A DNA stretch of 53,925 bases from Acidimicrobiaceae bacterium (GTDB lineage Bacteria; Actinomycetota; Acidimicrobiia; Acidimicrobiales; UBA8190), in assembly GCA_003151475.1 (NCBI GenBank), contig PLXQ01000018.1, forward strand, positions 64,001-117,925, read 5' to 3'. Below the pieces are notes generated by a model, which saw only the letters and a program-made list of their open reading frames with translations, was not told the DNA's origin and did not search any database. The translations under genes were made by a program, and so were the position numbers. The stretch's first letter is position 1; the number at the start of each line of letters is the position of its first letter. Positions 8,188-16,207 of the stretch are shown piece by piece.

Positions 8188-9222
8188 TCAGGTCAGGTAG
8201 GCCGATTCCTGTTGCCAGGTGAAGTCCAGCGCCGGGGAGCCCGACGTGCCCACCAGGAGCTCGGCCCAACTCGGTTGGCCGCCCCACCCGTGCACGGCGA
8301 AGCCGGTCCCCATGACACAGGGTGTACAGGTCAACGTGAGCAGGAGTTCGTCGCGGTGCCCCCAGCAACCCGACGTGTGGCCCGGGGTGCAATCGGCATT
8401 GGACGAACCGGGCCCGTCGTCGTACATCCAGTAGTAGATGGCCTCCAGAGGGTTGCCCATACCGCCGGCCCAGTTGGCGCCCCACTGCTCGAAAGGGAAT
8501 CCTCCGGGCGGAGCGGGATCGTTCCCGGTCGCCGCCCCTTGCGCCGCCGACTGATCGAGAACGGTGGCCATGGCTGACAGTGCCGCAAGCCCTCGGACCG
8601 TCCGCTCGAGATTGGTGCCTACGTAGAGCTGCTCCTGCGGAGTCAGTGCCCCCCAGTTGCCGGGTAGCGACATTCCCGGAAGTCCTTCCGCCCGGCGGGC
8701 GTTGTCGATGGCGGCCACCGACGAGTTGATGCAGCCGGAAGAATTGTCATCGGCCGACGCCGAGCAGGTGGCCAGGAAATTCGGTTGTGGTGCGATGTTT
8801 GCCGGCGGATTGCGCGGCGGAAGGATGGCCCCGCCCGGTGCCGGCGGGGGCGGCGGTGTCGGTCGCGGCGGTGTCGGTCGCGGCGCCGGGGGTGGTGTGG
8901 CGATGCGCGGCGCCGGTGGTGGCGTGGGGGCCGGTGGCGACGTCGTGGTGGGCGCCGGCACCGTCGTCGTAGGGGCAGGTGGCACCGTCGTCGGCGAGAC
9001 CGGGTGGCGTCCGATGTTCGACGGTCCGGCGGCGCCCCCTCCTCCCGCGGCCGCCGCCAAGCGCGCCGTTGACGGACGCGCGTTGTCCGTCGGCTTCGGC
9101 GCCACCACGAGGACCAACAGTGCAGCGACTTCAACAGCGATCACCACACCAGCGACTCGGAACCACGCAGGACGCTTGAAAACGCTCCGCGTGGGTCGAC
9201 ATGTTTGGTCGTCGCGCATCAC
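8188..9222 (-). CDS. Exported protein with Pro/Thr-rich linker and CAP/SCP-like domain
   Basis: A 344-residue cell-surface or secreted protein. After a short basic N-terminus there is one hydrophobic helix (about residues 24-41), then a long low-complexity Pro/Thr linker (about 70-135), and a C-terminal globular region with Cys pairs. The pattern IDNARRAEGLPGM, then LERTVRGL and an HxxGCWGHRD segment, resembles actinobacterial extracellular proteins related to the CAP superfamily, but the full CAP signature is not clear. It could equally be an uncharacterised peptidoglycan-associated domain. It is convergent with the ThuA-like gene and divergent from the acyltransferase gene. Anchoring by an uncleaved N-terminal helix is plausible. 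Confidence 0.72.
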   Translation of the reverse strand: MMRDDQTCRPTRSVFKRPAWFRVAGVVIAVEVAALLVLVVAPKPTDNARPSTARLAAAAGGGGAAGPSNIGRHPVSPTTVPPAPTTTVPAPTTTSPPAPTPPPAPRIATPPPAPRPTPPRPTPPPPPAPGGAILPPRNPPANIAPQPNFLATCSASADDNSSGCINSSVAAIDNARRAEGLPGMSLPGNWGALTPQEQLYVGTNLERTVRGLAALSAMATVLDQSAAQGAATGNDPAPPGGFPFEQWGANWAGGMGNPLEAIYYWMYDDGPGSSNADCTPGHTSGCWGHRDELLLTLTCTPCVMGTGFAVHGWGGQPSWAELLVGTSGSPALDFTWQQESAYLT

Positions 9223-9415
9223 AAAGACATCGGCGCGAAGGTCCGATCACCTAAGAACCTCACGCTCCGCGGGACCCTGTGAAACCGCTCCCGAAGGCTT
9301 TCTTGTGCGTCAGATCACGTGTGCCCTCACCTGGGAAAAGTCTGGGCGGCTACACTGAGTGGGCAGCTAGGGGACGCTGTCGGGGGGGCACCCCCGGGGG
9401 ACCGCGGGAGGGGAA

Positions 9416-11539
9416 ATGGAGGGGCGGGCGCCAGAGGCGTCGTCGAAGACGACGAGCCACATCCCCGCGCTCGACGGCCTGCGGGCTTTCGCGGTTATCG
9501 CGGTTATCGCCTTCCACACGAACCTCAGCTCACTGCCCGGCAGCTACTTCGGTGTCGATACTTTCTTCACGTTGTCCGGCTTCTTGATTACGTCACTCCT
9601 CGTGGCGGAATGGACGGGCCGGGGTCGCATATCCCTCAGATCCTTCTGGGCCCGGCGGGCGCGTCGTCTCTTGCCGGCACTGTTCCTCATGCTCACGGGC
9701 GTCGGCATCATCGCCGCCGTATGGCCGCAGACACTGGCCAGTCCGCAGTTGCTCGGCGACGCCATCGCCACCGTTTTCTACGCCGCCAACTGGCACCTGA
9801 TCGCCGAGCACTCCAATTACTTCGCCGCCACTCAACCCTCACCGCTGCTGCACACGTGGTCGTTGGCGATCGAAGAGCAGTTCTATCTGGTGTGGCCGCT
9901 TCTCGTCCTGCTCGTCCTGCGCGGTCGGATAGGTCGTCGGGCGAAGTCGCCGGACACGAATCCCCACGACACCCGTCGCCGGCGCTTGTGGATCCTCTTC
10001 GGCGTCTCGGCCGGAGGCGCGGTGGCGTCGGCCGTGTGGATGGCCGTGATCTCGCACCAGGGCGGCGACACGGCCCGCAGCTATTACGGCAGTGACACGA
10101 GGGCGCAGGCCATTCTCGTCGGCGCCGCCCTGGCCGTGGCCACGACCCTGCTGCCCCGGGCCGCGACGCAGCGGGCGAAGCTCGTGCTGGCCGGTGCGGG
10201 ACTCCTGGGCCTGGCGGGGACCTCGGCACTGTGGGCGCACGTCCCCGAGAACTCGTTGCTCGCCTTCCACGGCGGCTTCTTCCTCGCCGCACTGAGCACC
10301 GCTGCCATCATCGCCTGCGTGACCCAGCTCCCCCGCTCGGGAGTGGGCAGTTTTCTCAGCCTGAGACCGCTGCGCTATCTCGGCCGCATCTCTTACGGCA
10401 TGTACCTGTGGTACCTGCCCTTTGCTCTCATCCTCTCGGGACCGCGGACCCATCTCCAGGGCTATCCCCTCTTCGCACTGCGTCTGGTGGTGGTGATCGC
10501 CGTGGCCACCGTGTCCGCCTACGCCGTCGAACTTCCCATCCGCCGCGGGACGCTGCGGTCGTGGCGCGCCACGCTGGCCATTCCCATGGCCGCCGGCGGA
10601 GCCGTCCTGGCCGTGTTCTTAGCCGGCATCCTGCCCAGCACGGCCAGCGCCGCCGCGACCACCGGACCGCTCCCCCGCCACGCCGTGCACGGCCCCAAAG
10701 TAAAGGTCCTTGTTGTGGGCGACTCGGTGGCGGGGACCCTGGGAGTCGGTCTCAGCCAGGTGGCCTCCTCCTACGGCGCCGTGGTGCTGAACGAGGGGAG
10801 CCCCGGGTGCTCGTTGTCGATGGACCAGTCGTTCCAGGCCCTGTGGTCCACCGTGCCGCCGGGCACTCCCTGCCGGTACGGTGATCCCGACGTGCTGCTC
10901 GCCCAGTGGCGGTCCTGGGTCAACCGCTGGAATCCCGACGTCGTCATCTACATCGCCCGGGGCGAGGTCTTCAACCAGGAGATCGACGGCCGGTGGGAGC
11001 ATCTGGGCGAGACCACCTTCGATTCGTATGTCACCAATCGCTTCGAGACCGCCGTCTCCATCCTCGGTTCGCGCGGTGCCCACGTCGTGCTCCTGACCTC
11101 GCCGTACTACGACAGCGGCGTTCAGGTCAGCGGTGCCCCGTGGCCGGAGGACAACCCGGCACGCGTGGCCATCGACAACCACATCATCGAGACCGTCGCC
11201 ACGGGAGCGGGCTCGTCTGTCACCTCGCCGGCGGCGGCGGCGCTGCCCGACGTCGGCGGAGGGGTCACCGGGGCGGGCGGCGTGAGCACCATCGACCTCA
11301 ACCGGTGGCTCTCCCCCGGCGGCCGTTACGCGGCCGCCGTGAGCGGGGTCGATATTCGTTGCAACGACGGCGTCCACTTCACGGTGGCCGGTGGCGAGTG
11401 GGTGGCGGCGCGTCTACTCCCCCAGGTCGTCCCCATGGGTCGCGTCCATCAGTCGGTCTCTCCCTCGGGGAATTGGCCCACCGCCCTACCAACATCTCCG
11501 CCCCCGTGGTACGCAGAGCTCCCCTGCGGGTCGACATGA
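9416..11539 (+). CDS. Acyltransferase 3 (OafA/YrhL type) with C-terminal SGNH domain
   Basis: Membrane O-acyltransferase that acetylates cell-envelope glycans. Residues 1-390 form the multi-helix acyltransferase-3 domain with signature DGLRAFAVIAVIAFH (catalytic-site His), FFTLSGFLIT and the RRARRLLPAL arginine block; the segment HTWSLAIEEQFYLVWP is also typical. From about residue 420 there is a periplasmic SGNH-hydrolase-like domain with VVGDSVAGTLG (nucleophile Ser in block I) and a late DGVHFT block (Asp/His). The start ATG has a strong Shine-Dalgarno sequence (GGGAGGGG, 5 bp away). The polymer acylated cannot be told from sequence. Confidence 0.95.
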   Translation: MEGRAPEASSKTTSHIPALDGLRAFAVIAVIAFHTNLSSLPGSYFGVDTFFTLSGFLITSLLVAEWTGRGRISLRSFWARRARRLLPALFLMLTGVGIIAAVWPQTLASPQLLGDAIATVFYAANWHLIAEHSNYFAATQPSPLLHTWSLAIEEQFYLVWPLLVLLVLRGRIGRRAKSPDTNPHDTRRRRLWILFGVSAGGAVASAVWMAVISHQGGDTARSYYGSDTRAQAILVGAALAVATTLLPRAATQRAKLVLAGAGLLGLAGTSALWAHVPENSLLAFHGGFFLAALSTAAIIACVTQLPRSGVGSFLSLRPLRYLGRISYGMYLWYLPFALILSGPRTHLQGYPLFALRLVVVIAVATVSAYAVELPIRRGTLRSWRATLAIPMAAGGAVLAVFLAGILPSTASAAATTGPLPRHAVHGPKVKVLVVGDSVAGTLGVGLSQVASSYGAVVLNEGSPGCSLSMDQSFQALWSTVPPGTPCRYGDPDVLLAQWRSWVNRWNPDVVIYIARGEVFNQEIDGRWEHLGETTFDSYVTNRFETAVSILGSRGAHVVLLTSPYYDSGVQVSGAPWPEDNPARVAIDNHIIETVATGAGSSVTSPAAAALPDVGGGVTGAGGVSTIDLNRWLSPGGRYAAAVSGVDIRCNDGVHFTVAGGEWVAARLLPQVVPMGRVHQSVSPSGNWPTALPTSPPPWYAELPCGST

Positions 11540-11597
11540 CCAGCGTCGGGTCACTCTTCTTCTCCGTAACCTCGCCTTCTCTGTAACCTCCCCGCCC

Positions 11598-12053
11598 ATG
11601 ACGAGGCACGGCCGGGCCGGGGCATCGGTGTTGGGGCGTGTCGCCGCTCTCGCACTGGCCGGCATGTGCGGGGCCGGGTTGGCGGTGGGGGCGGTCCGCG
11701 GCGTGCGGGCCACGACGGCGCGAGCGGGCCCGACCGAGGTGGCGGCGTGGCGTCTCGATCTCGCCTACTACGACTGTCTCTCGGCACAGGCCCACAGCCT
11801 CGTCCACGCCGGCGAGACCGTCGATGTCTCGATGACCGACCCCGGACCGGGGGTGACCCTGGCCAAGGTGGTGGCACCATTCGCGGTGATCACCGACCGG
11901 GCATCGGGTCATGTCGTTCTCACTCTGATCTCGCGCCCCGGGCCGGGCACCTGCCTCGGCTCCGTCGTCGTGGCCCGTGATCCGTCGGGAGTCGTGCATC
12001 AGGGTCGTGGCTCACTGTCGGGGCATGAGATGCCGCCCCAGACGCCGCTGTGA
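11598..12053 (+). CDS. Small exported protein, unknown function
   Basis: A 151-residue product with an N-terminal basic stretch and a hydrophobic helix (about residues 10-32) that could be a signal peptide or membrane anchor, followed by a soluble domain of about 115 residues containing a few Cys. I recognise no family. The stop codon overlaps the GTG of the next gene by four bases (GTGA), so the two are probably translated together and may function as a pair. It starts 58 bp after the acyltransferase stop on the same strand, so the three genes may form one envelope-glycan operon. Confidence 0.72.
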   Translation: MTRHGRAGASVLGRVAALALAGMCGAGLAVGAVRGVRATTARAGPTEVAAWRLDLAYYDCLSAQAHSLVHAGETVDVSMTDPGPGVTLAKVVAPFAVITDRASGHVVLTLISRPGPGTCLGSVVVARDPSGVVHQGRGSLSGHEMPPQTPL

Positions 12054-13537
12054 GCACCGTCGTCGCTGCCGTCGCCACGATGGCGGTCATCGCCGCTGCC
12101 GGGGCACTCCCCGTTCTCGTCCTGGTGGGCTTTCGTTGGGTGGCGGTGCCGTTGACCGCTCTCGCAGGATCCGTCATCGCCGCCGTGGCGGCCGCTCTGA
12201 TGGTGGCGGTCGGTGGCACTCTGCTCGGTTGGTTCGTCACCCTGGCCACATGCAGTGCCATCGTCGTCATCGCGCTGTGGATCCTGCGTCCGACGACCCG
12301 GCCGTGGGGACACGGTGAGGCCGGACGCGATCGCACGGGGACCTCGGTCCCCCGTCGCGTCCCCGGACTGTTGGCCTTCATCGGGGTCGTGGCGGCGGCA
12401 GCGTGGTCACTCGAGGCCTTGCGGACCCCGTCGGTCGGTTTCGATGCCCGGACAATCTGGATGCTCCATGCCCGGTGGTACGTCCAGGGTCACGGCACGT
12501 CGCTGGCCGCTCTGCGCAACACAGCGCTGCCCTTCGCCCACGCCAGCTATCCACCCCTGGTCGGTGCCACGGTGGCGCTCTCGTGGGTCATTACGGGCAA
12601 CCAAGCCGACCGCTTCGGTGTCGTCGTCGTGGCGCTGCTCAACGCGTGTGCCGCCATGGCCGCGGCGTGGGTCCTGGTCGACCTCGGTCGTCGTTGCGGA
12701 CAGTCCATGGCCGAGGCGCGCCGGCGGGCCGGGGCGGTATCCGTCGGCCTCGGAGCTGGAATCGTCCCCTACGCGGTGGGGGCCACCGCTGCCGTCTTAC
12801 TGGTGCTCGTCGCCTTCGGGGTGGCCGGACCTTTCGCCACCAATGGCTACGCCGATATGTTGTGGGCGGCGAGCGCCGTTGGCGCCGTCGGTTACGGTCT
12901 CGTCCTCCCCGGCCGCCGGGGCAACATCGCCTCCGCCGCCGTGCTGTTGGCGGTGGCCGGTCTGACCAAGGACGAGGGATACGTCACGGCCATGGCTATC
13001 GTCGCTCTGCTCGCTCTCCGCTCCGCCATTTCCGCTCCCGTCGGCCACACCGGTCGGTGGTGGCGCCCGGCCGTCTTCGGCGTCGTCGGCGTCGTCGGCC
13101 TCGGCCTGTGGCCGTTGCTGACCCGCCTTCTCCAGGCAGCGCCGAACGCCGCCGCTCCGGGTCGGCGCGACGGCAACGACGCTTCTCGCTTCCATGCCAG
13201 CGTGGTGTCGATGGCCGCACACCTGCATGTCCTGCTGCTGGCCGCTCCCGTTGCGCTGGTGGGGGCGATCATCTTGAGCAGGGCTCGTCGCGCCCTCGGC
13301 CTCGGTTCCGATGGCTGGACATGGGCGGCGCTGGGTACCGGCTTGGCCTTCATCCTCATCGTCTACGTGACCGGCCCGGCCAACATCGAGCTGTGGCTGA
13401 TCACCTCGACGCATCGCACCACCATGTACGGCGCGCTCCTCGGCTGGTGGGTGGTCGCCATCTGGGCCGTGATCGCGTCAGCTCACGGCGTCAGGCGGCG
13501 GCCGAGGCGGCCGGGCACTTCGCCTCGATCCGCTTGA
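12050..13537 (+). CDS. Polytopic membrane protein, GT-C glycosyltransferase-like
   Basis: A 495-residue protein with about ten hydrophobic helices. The loop after the third or fourth helix has GFDARTIWMLHARWYVQG, then ALRNTALPFAHASYPP. An acidic residue in the first large external loop followed by an aromatic-rich stretch is what polyprenyl-phosphate-dependent GT-C enzymes show. This suggests transfer of a sugar outside the membrane, but the assignment rests on topology and this loop alone. Start is GTG within the GTGA overlap with the preceding small exported protein. The last 47 bp overlap the 3' end of the convergent gene at 13491. Confidence 0.75.
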   Translation: MSTVVAAVATMAVIAAAGALPVLVLVGFRWVAVPLTALAGSVIAAVAAALMVAVGGTLLGWFVTLATCSAIVVIALWILRPTTRPWGHGEAGRDRTGTSVPRRVPGLLAFIGVVAAAAWSLEALRTPSVGFDARTIWMLHARWYVQGHGTSLAALRNTALPFAHASYPPLVGATVALSWVITGNQADRFGVVVVALLNACAAMAAAWVLVDLGRRCGQSMAEARRRAGAVSVGLGAGIVPYAVGATAAVLLVLVAFGVAGPFATNGYADMLWAASAVGAVGYGLVLPGRRGNIASAAVLLAVAGLTKDEGYVTAMAIVALLALRSAISAPVGHTGRWWRPAVFGVVGVVGLGLWPLLTRLLQAAPNAAAPGRRDGNDASRFHASVVSMAAHLHVLLLAAPVALVGAIILSRARRALGLGSDGWTWAALGTGLAFILIVYVTGPANIELWLITSTHRTTMYGALLGWWVVAIWAVIASAHGVRRRPRRPGTSPRSA

Positions 13538-13985
13538 TCAGAGCCTGGCCGTCATTCTGCAGCTTCTGGAACCCACGAACCTTGCCCGAGGACGTCTTGA
13601 TCCGGGTCGCCGCGTTCTTACCGCGCCTCGCCTGGTCGGTGGCGGACTCCGTCTTCCACCGGGTGAGGCGCTTGCCGGCGGCACCGTCGGCTACTTGGAC
13701 CCGCTTCACCTGCTTGTTCGCACGAGCGCAGTCGATCCCGTGCTTGGGATGCACGATCCTCCAGATCTCATTGCCGGTCAGAACGTGGGTGCGTGACGGT
13801 GAGGAGGAAGGCGTCGTCGAGGACGGTGTCGGCGTGGAGGGCGTCGCCGGTGTCGAGCTAACCGGTGTCGATGTGGCCGTCACTCCTGCCGGAGCGGCAT
13901 TGGCAGCGGAGGCGATACCACCGAGACCGAGAGTCAGGGTCACGCCGACAAGGCTGCCCACGGTGAGGTTTCGGATCTTGGTCAT
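13491..13985 (-). CDS. Exported Ser/Thr/Pro-rich protein, unknown function
   Basis: A 164-residue secreted protein. I take the ATG at 13985 because a GGAAGGGG Shine-Dalgarno sequence lies 7 bp upstream and a clear signal peptide follows (TKIRNLTVGSLVG..., cleavage near SAANAAPA). A low-complexity Thr/Ser/Pro stretch (about residues 40-65) precedes a basic, Lys/Arg-rich C-terminal region with one pair of Cys. No known family is recognised. The coding 3' end overlaps the end of the convergent GT-C-like gene by 47 bp. The basic tail could bind cell-wall polymers, which is only a guess. Confidence 0.75.
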   Translation of the reverse strand: MTKIRNLTVGSLVGVTLTLGLGGIASAANAAPAGVTATSTPVSSTPATPSTPTPSSTTPSSSPSRTHVLTGNEIWRIVHPKHGIDCARANKQVKRVQVADGAAGKRLTRWKTESATDQARRGKNAATRIKTSSGKVRGFQKLQNDGQALIKRIEAKCPAASAAA

Positions 13986-14093
13986 TGCCGCCCCTTCCAA
14001 GTGATGTGGAACACGAAGCGCCCGCAGACGCTTCATCCATGATCACTCAGGGGCGTGACGGCCTCGTGACGACGATGTTAGGGGTGTGTGAGG

Positions 14094-14414
14094 TCAGGGT
14101 GCGGCGAGGCGCTCGGCACGGGCCCGGCGCGACGCCTTGCGCAGGCGACGACGCTCCCGCTCGCTGGTGCCGCCCCAGTATCCGACCAGGTCAGGGTCGG
14201 CCAGCGCGTAGCGCAGACAATGCAGCCGCACCGGGCACCGGGCACAGAGTTGCTTGGCCCGTGCCGATGGTCCCCCGCCGTCGGTAATGAACAGATCCAC
14301 CGATTCATCCCGGCAGGCGGCGTGGATCTGCCAGTTTGGGCGGCGGGCCAGCTCCTGGATCAGAACGAGGTCGTCGACAGCTCCACCGGACTCAGCAGCG
14401 GTGAGAATGCTCAT
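14094..14414 (-). CDS. WhiB-family iron-sulfur transcriptional regulator
   Basis: Small DNA-associated regulator that carries a 4Fe-4S cluster and usually acts through the primary sigma factor. The four cluster Cys are at residues 34, 57, 60 and 66, giving C-X22-C-X2-C-X5-C. They are followed by the beta-turn YWGGTS (family GVWGG) and a basic C-terminal tail (RERRRLRKASRR) that contacts DNA. The 106-residue length is normal. The family is confined to Actinomycetota and their phages, which fixes the phylum. It stands alone, between a secreted-protein gene and a peroxiredoxin gene; a role in redox or developmental control is likely but its targets are unknown. Confidence 0.96.
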   Translation of the reverse strand: MSILTAAESGGAVDDLVLIQELARRPNWQIHAACRDESVDLFITDGGGPSARAKQLCARCPVRLHCLRYALADPDLVGYWGGTSERERRRLRKASRRARAERLAAP

Positions 14415-14542
14415 ACCTCAGCTGTCGGCACCCCACCCTCCCGCCTTGAACGGTGAGTTCCGAAAAACCACAGGTCGTGGCCCGTAAAGCTGCTTTTTGG
14501 CTCTCTCCTCACGATCCGTGGCCAGGGGCCACAGGCCTGAGG

Positions 14543-14563
14543 GCCCCGGGAGGCCCCCGGGGC
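14543..14563 (-). terminator. GC-rich hairpin after the peroxiredoxin gene
   Basis: An 8-bp perfect stem (gccccggg / cccggggc) with a 5-base loop begins 3 bp after the peroxiredoxin stop codon on the minus strand. No U-run follows, so it is a terminator-like hairpin typical of high-GC genomes rather than a canonical intrinsic terminator. Confidence 0.5.
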
Positions 14564-14565
14564 GC

Positions 14566-15054
14566 CTACAGGGCGCTCAGGATCGACTCCGCCGAGCTGA
14601 CCGTCAGGCCCCGCTCGGGCTCGACGAAGAGGGCGGTGACCACGCCATCTTCGAGGATGGCGGCGTAACGCTGGGACCGTGTTCCCAGTCCGACCCCGGT
14701 GCCGTCCATCTCGAGGCCAACGGCCCGGGTGAACTCGCCGTTGCCGTCTGCCAACATCACGACGGAGTCAAAGACATTCTGGTCGCGGGCCCAGGCGCCC
14801 ATGACAAAGGGGTCGTTCACCGATACACAGGCGACGGTGTCCACCCCTTTGGCCAGGATCTCGTCGGCGCGCATGACGAATCCGGGTAGATGGTGGTCAG
14901 AGCACGTCGGCGTGAAGGCACCGGGGACGGCGAAGAGAACGACCTTTCCCTTCCCGAGGACAGTGGCCGCCTTGACCGGAGCAAAACCTTCACCGTTCTC
15001 CGTCACCTGCCACAGTTCGACGTCAGGAATGCGGTCGCCAACAGCGATGGTCAT
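14566..15054 (-). CDS. Peroxiredoxin, Prx5/atypical 2-Cys type
   Basis: Thiol peroxidase that reduces hydrogen peroxide or organic peroxides in the cytosol. The 162-residue product has the Prx5 active site PGAFTPTCS with peroxidatic Cys at residue 51, followed by HLPGFV and the CVSVNDPFVMGAWA strand typical of the glutaredoxin-linked Prx5 group. No second Cys at the usual resolving position is apparent, so it may rely on an external thiol. An ATG at 15054 with a GGGAGGA Shine-Dalgarno sequence 4 bp upstream was chosen over the longer open frame. It is divergent from the secreted TIM-barrel-like gene. Confidence 0.93.
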   Translation of the reverse strand: MTIAVGDRIPDVELWQVTENGEGFAPVKAATVLGKGKVVLFAVPGAFTPTCSDHHLPGFVMRADEILAKGVDTVACVSVNDPFVMGAWARDQNVFDSVVMLADGNGEFTRAVGLEMDGTGVGLGTRSQRYAAILEDGVVTALFVEPERGLTVSSAESILSAL

Positions 15055-15175
15055 GGGTCCTCCCGGGGCAGAGATTCGGATGCGGTGCAGACAACTCCCC
15101 GCGAGCATCCCCCACACCGGTGTCGGAGCGCCAACGCCCTCGTGGGGATCGGTACCGAGAACTACCCTGCACCAG

Positions 15176-16162
15176 GTGAGACACCGCCTGTCCCGGTCCG
15201 CACCGGCCATCGGGTTGCTCTGGCTGTCGAGCATCGTGGGGGGCGCCGTACCGGCCCAGGGGGCCTCGCCGCCCGCCCACGGGACCGAGCGCGGTGCCTA
15301 CGAATGGGACGATTCCACCTGGTGGCCCGACCCCTCCTCGTACACCGAGAAGCTGACTCGGCTGAAGACTCTCGGCGTCACCACCTTGTACGTGGACATC
15401 ACAGCGGCGGTGTCCATGGAGCAGTCCCACTCCGCCGCACTGGCGACGTTCCTTTCGGACTTCGAGAGCCTGGTGAATACGGCCGGCACCGACGGGTTCC
15501 GGGTCGATGCCGTCGGTGGTGATCCGACGTGGGCCACCAGTGATCGAAAGGGTCCAACCGCACTCCTGGCGGCCGTCGCCCAGATCGAGACGGCGTTGGC
15601 CCCCGGCGCCCTCGACGGCGTCCAATTCGACGTCGAACCCTGGGGCCTGGCCGGGTGGCGCGCCCATAAAGCCGGCTACGCCCGGGACTGGCTCCGCTTT
15701 GTGCAGATGTCGGTGACGACGTGGACGCACGAGGCACTGTCGGGTCGCCTCGGCTTCACCGTGCCCTACTGGTTCGACGGCGACACCGGAGGGGTTCCCC
15801 CGGTCACGTGGGCGGGGTCGACGAACTACCCCTTCCAGCTTGCGCTCGGGATCCTGGCCCCGCTCGCCGACACGGCGCTGAACGTCATGGCGTATCGCAA
15901 CTCGACAGCCGGAGCGAACGGCTCGGTGGCGCTCTTCGCCGGCAATATGCAGGCGGCCATGAGCGCTCATTCCGCCACCGAGCTCCTGGCCGGCCAGGAG
16001 ACCGGTGCGGCCTCTCCCGCCGAGGTCACCTTTTACGGTACGTCGTGTGTCACCTTCGACACCGCCGCCACCCAGATCGCCGACGCGTTCGACGGCGATG
16101 CCCTCTATGGAGGTATCGCCGTCGATGACGTCGAATCGCTCGAGGCCCTGTGTCCGGCGTGA
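15176..16162 (+). CDS. Secreted TIM-barrel-like protein, putative glycosidase
   Basis: A 328-residue exported protein. The GTG at 15176 is followed by a basic start and a hydrophobic signal peptide ending near VPAQGASP. The mature part has strand ends typical of a (beta/alpha)8 barrel: TLYVDIT, GVQFDVEPW (acidic Asp and Glu at a strand end, similar to the GH18 DxxDxE arrangement) and LNVMAYRN (like the GH18 MxYD strand). These support a glycoside-hydrolase-like barrel but I cannot name a family. The ribosome-binding site is weak. It stands between the divergent peroxiredoxin and the convergent DUF11 protein, 45 bp from the latter. Confidence 0.7.
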   Translation: MRHRLSRSAPAIGLLWLSSIVGGAVPAQGASPPAHGTERGAYEWDDSTWWPDPSSYTEKLTRLKTLGVTTLYVDITAAVSMEQSHSAALATFLSDFESLVNTAGTDGFRVDAVGGDPTWATSDRKGPTALLAAVAQIETALAPGALDGVQFDVEPWGLAGWRAHKAGYARDWLRFVQMSVTTWTHEALSGRLGFTVPYWFDGDTGGVPPVTWAGSTNYPFQLALGILAPLADTALNVMAYRNSTAGANGSVALFAGNMQAAMSAHSATELLAGQETGAASPAEVTFYGTSCVTFDTAATQIADAFDGDALYGGIAVDDVESLEALCPA

Positions 16163-16207
16163 CGGTGAAGACGCCACCGCCAACCGGACCCCGGTAGGTC
16201 GTTCCCG

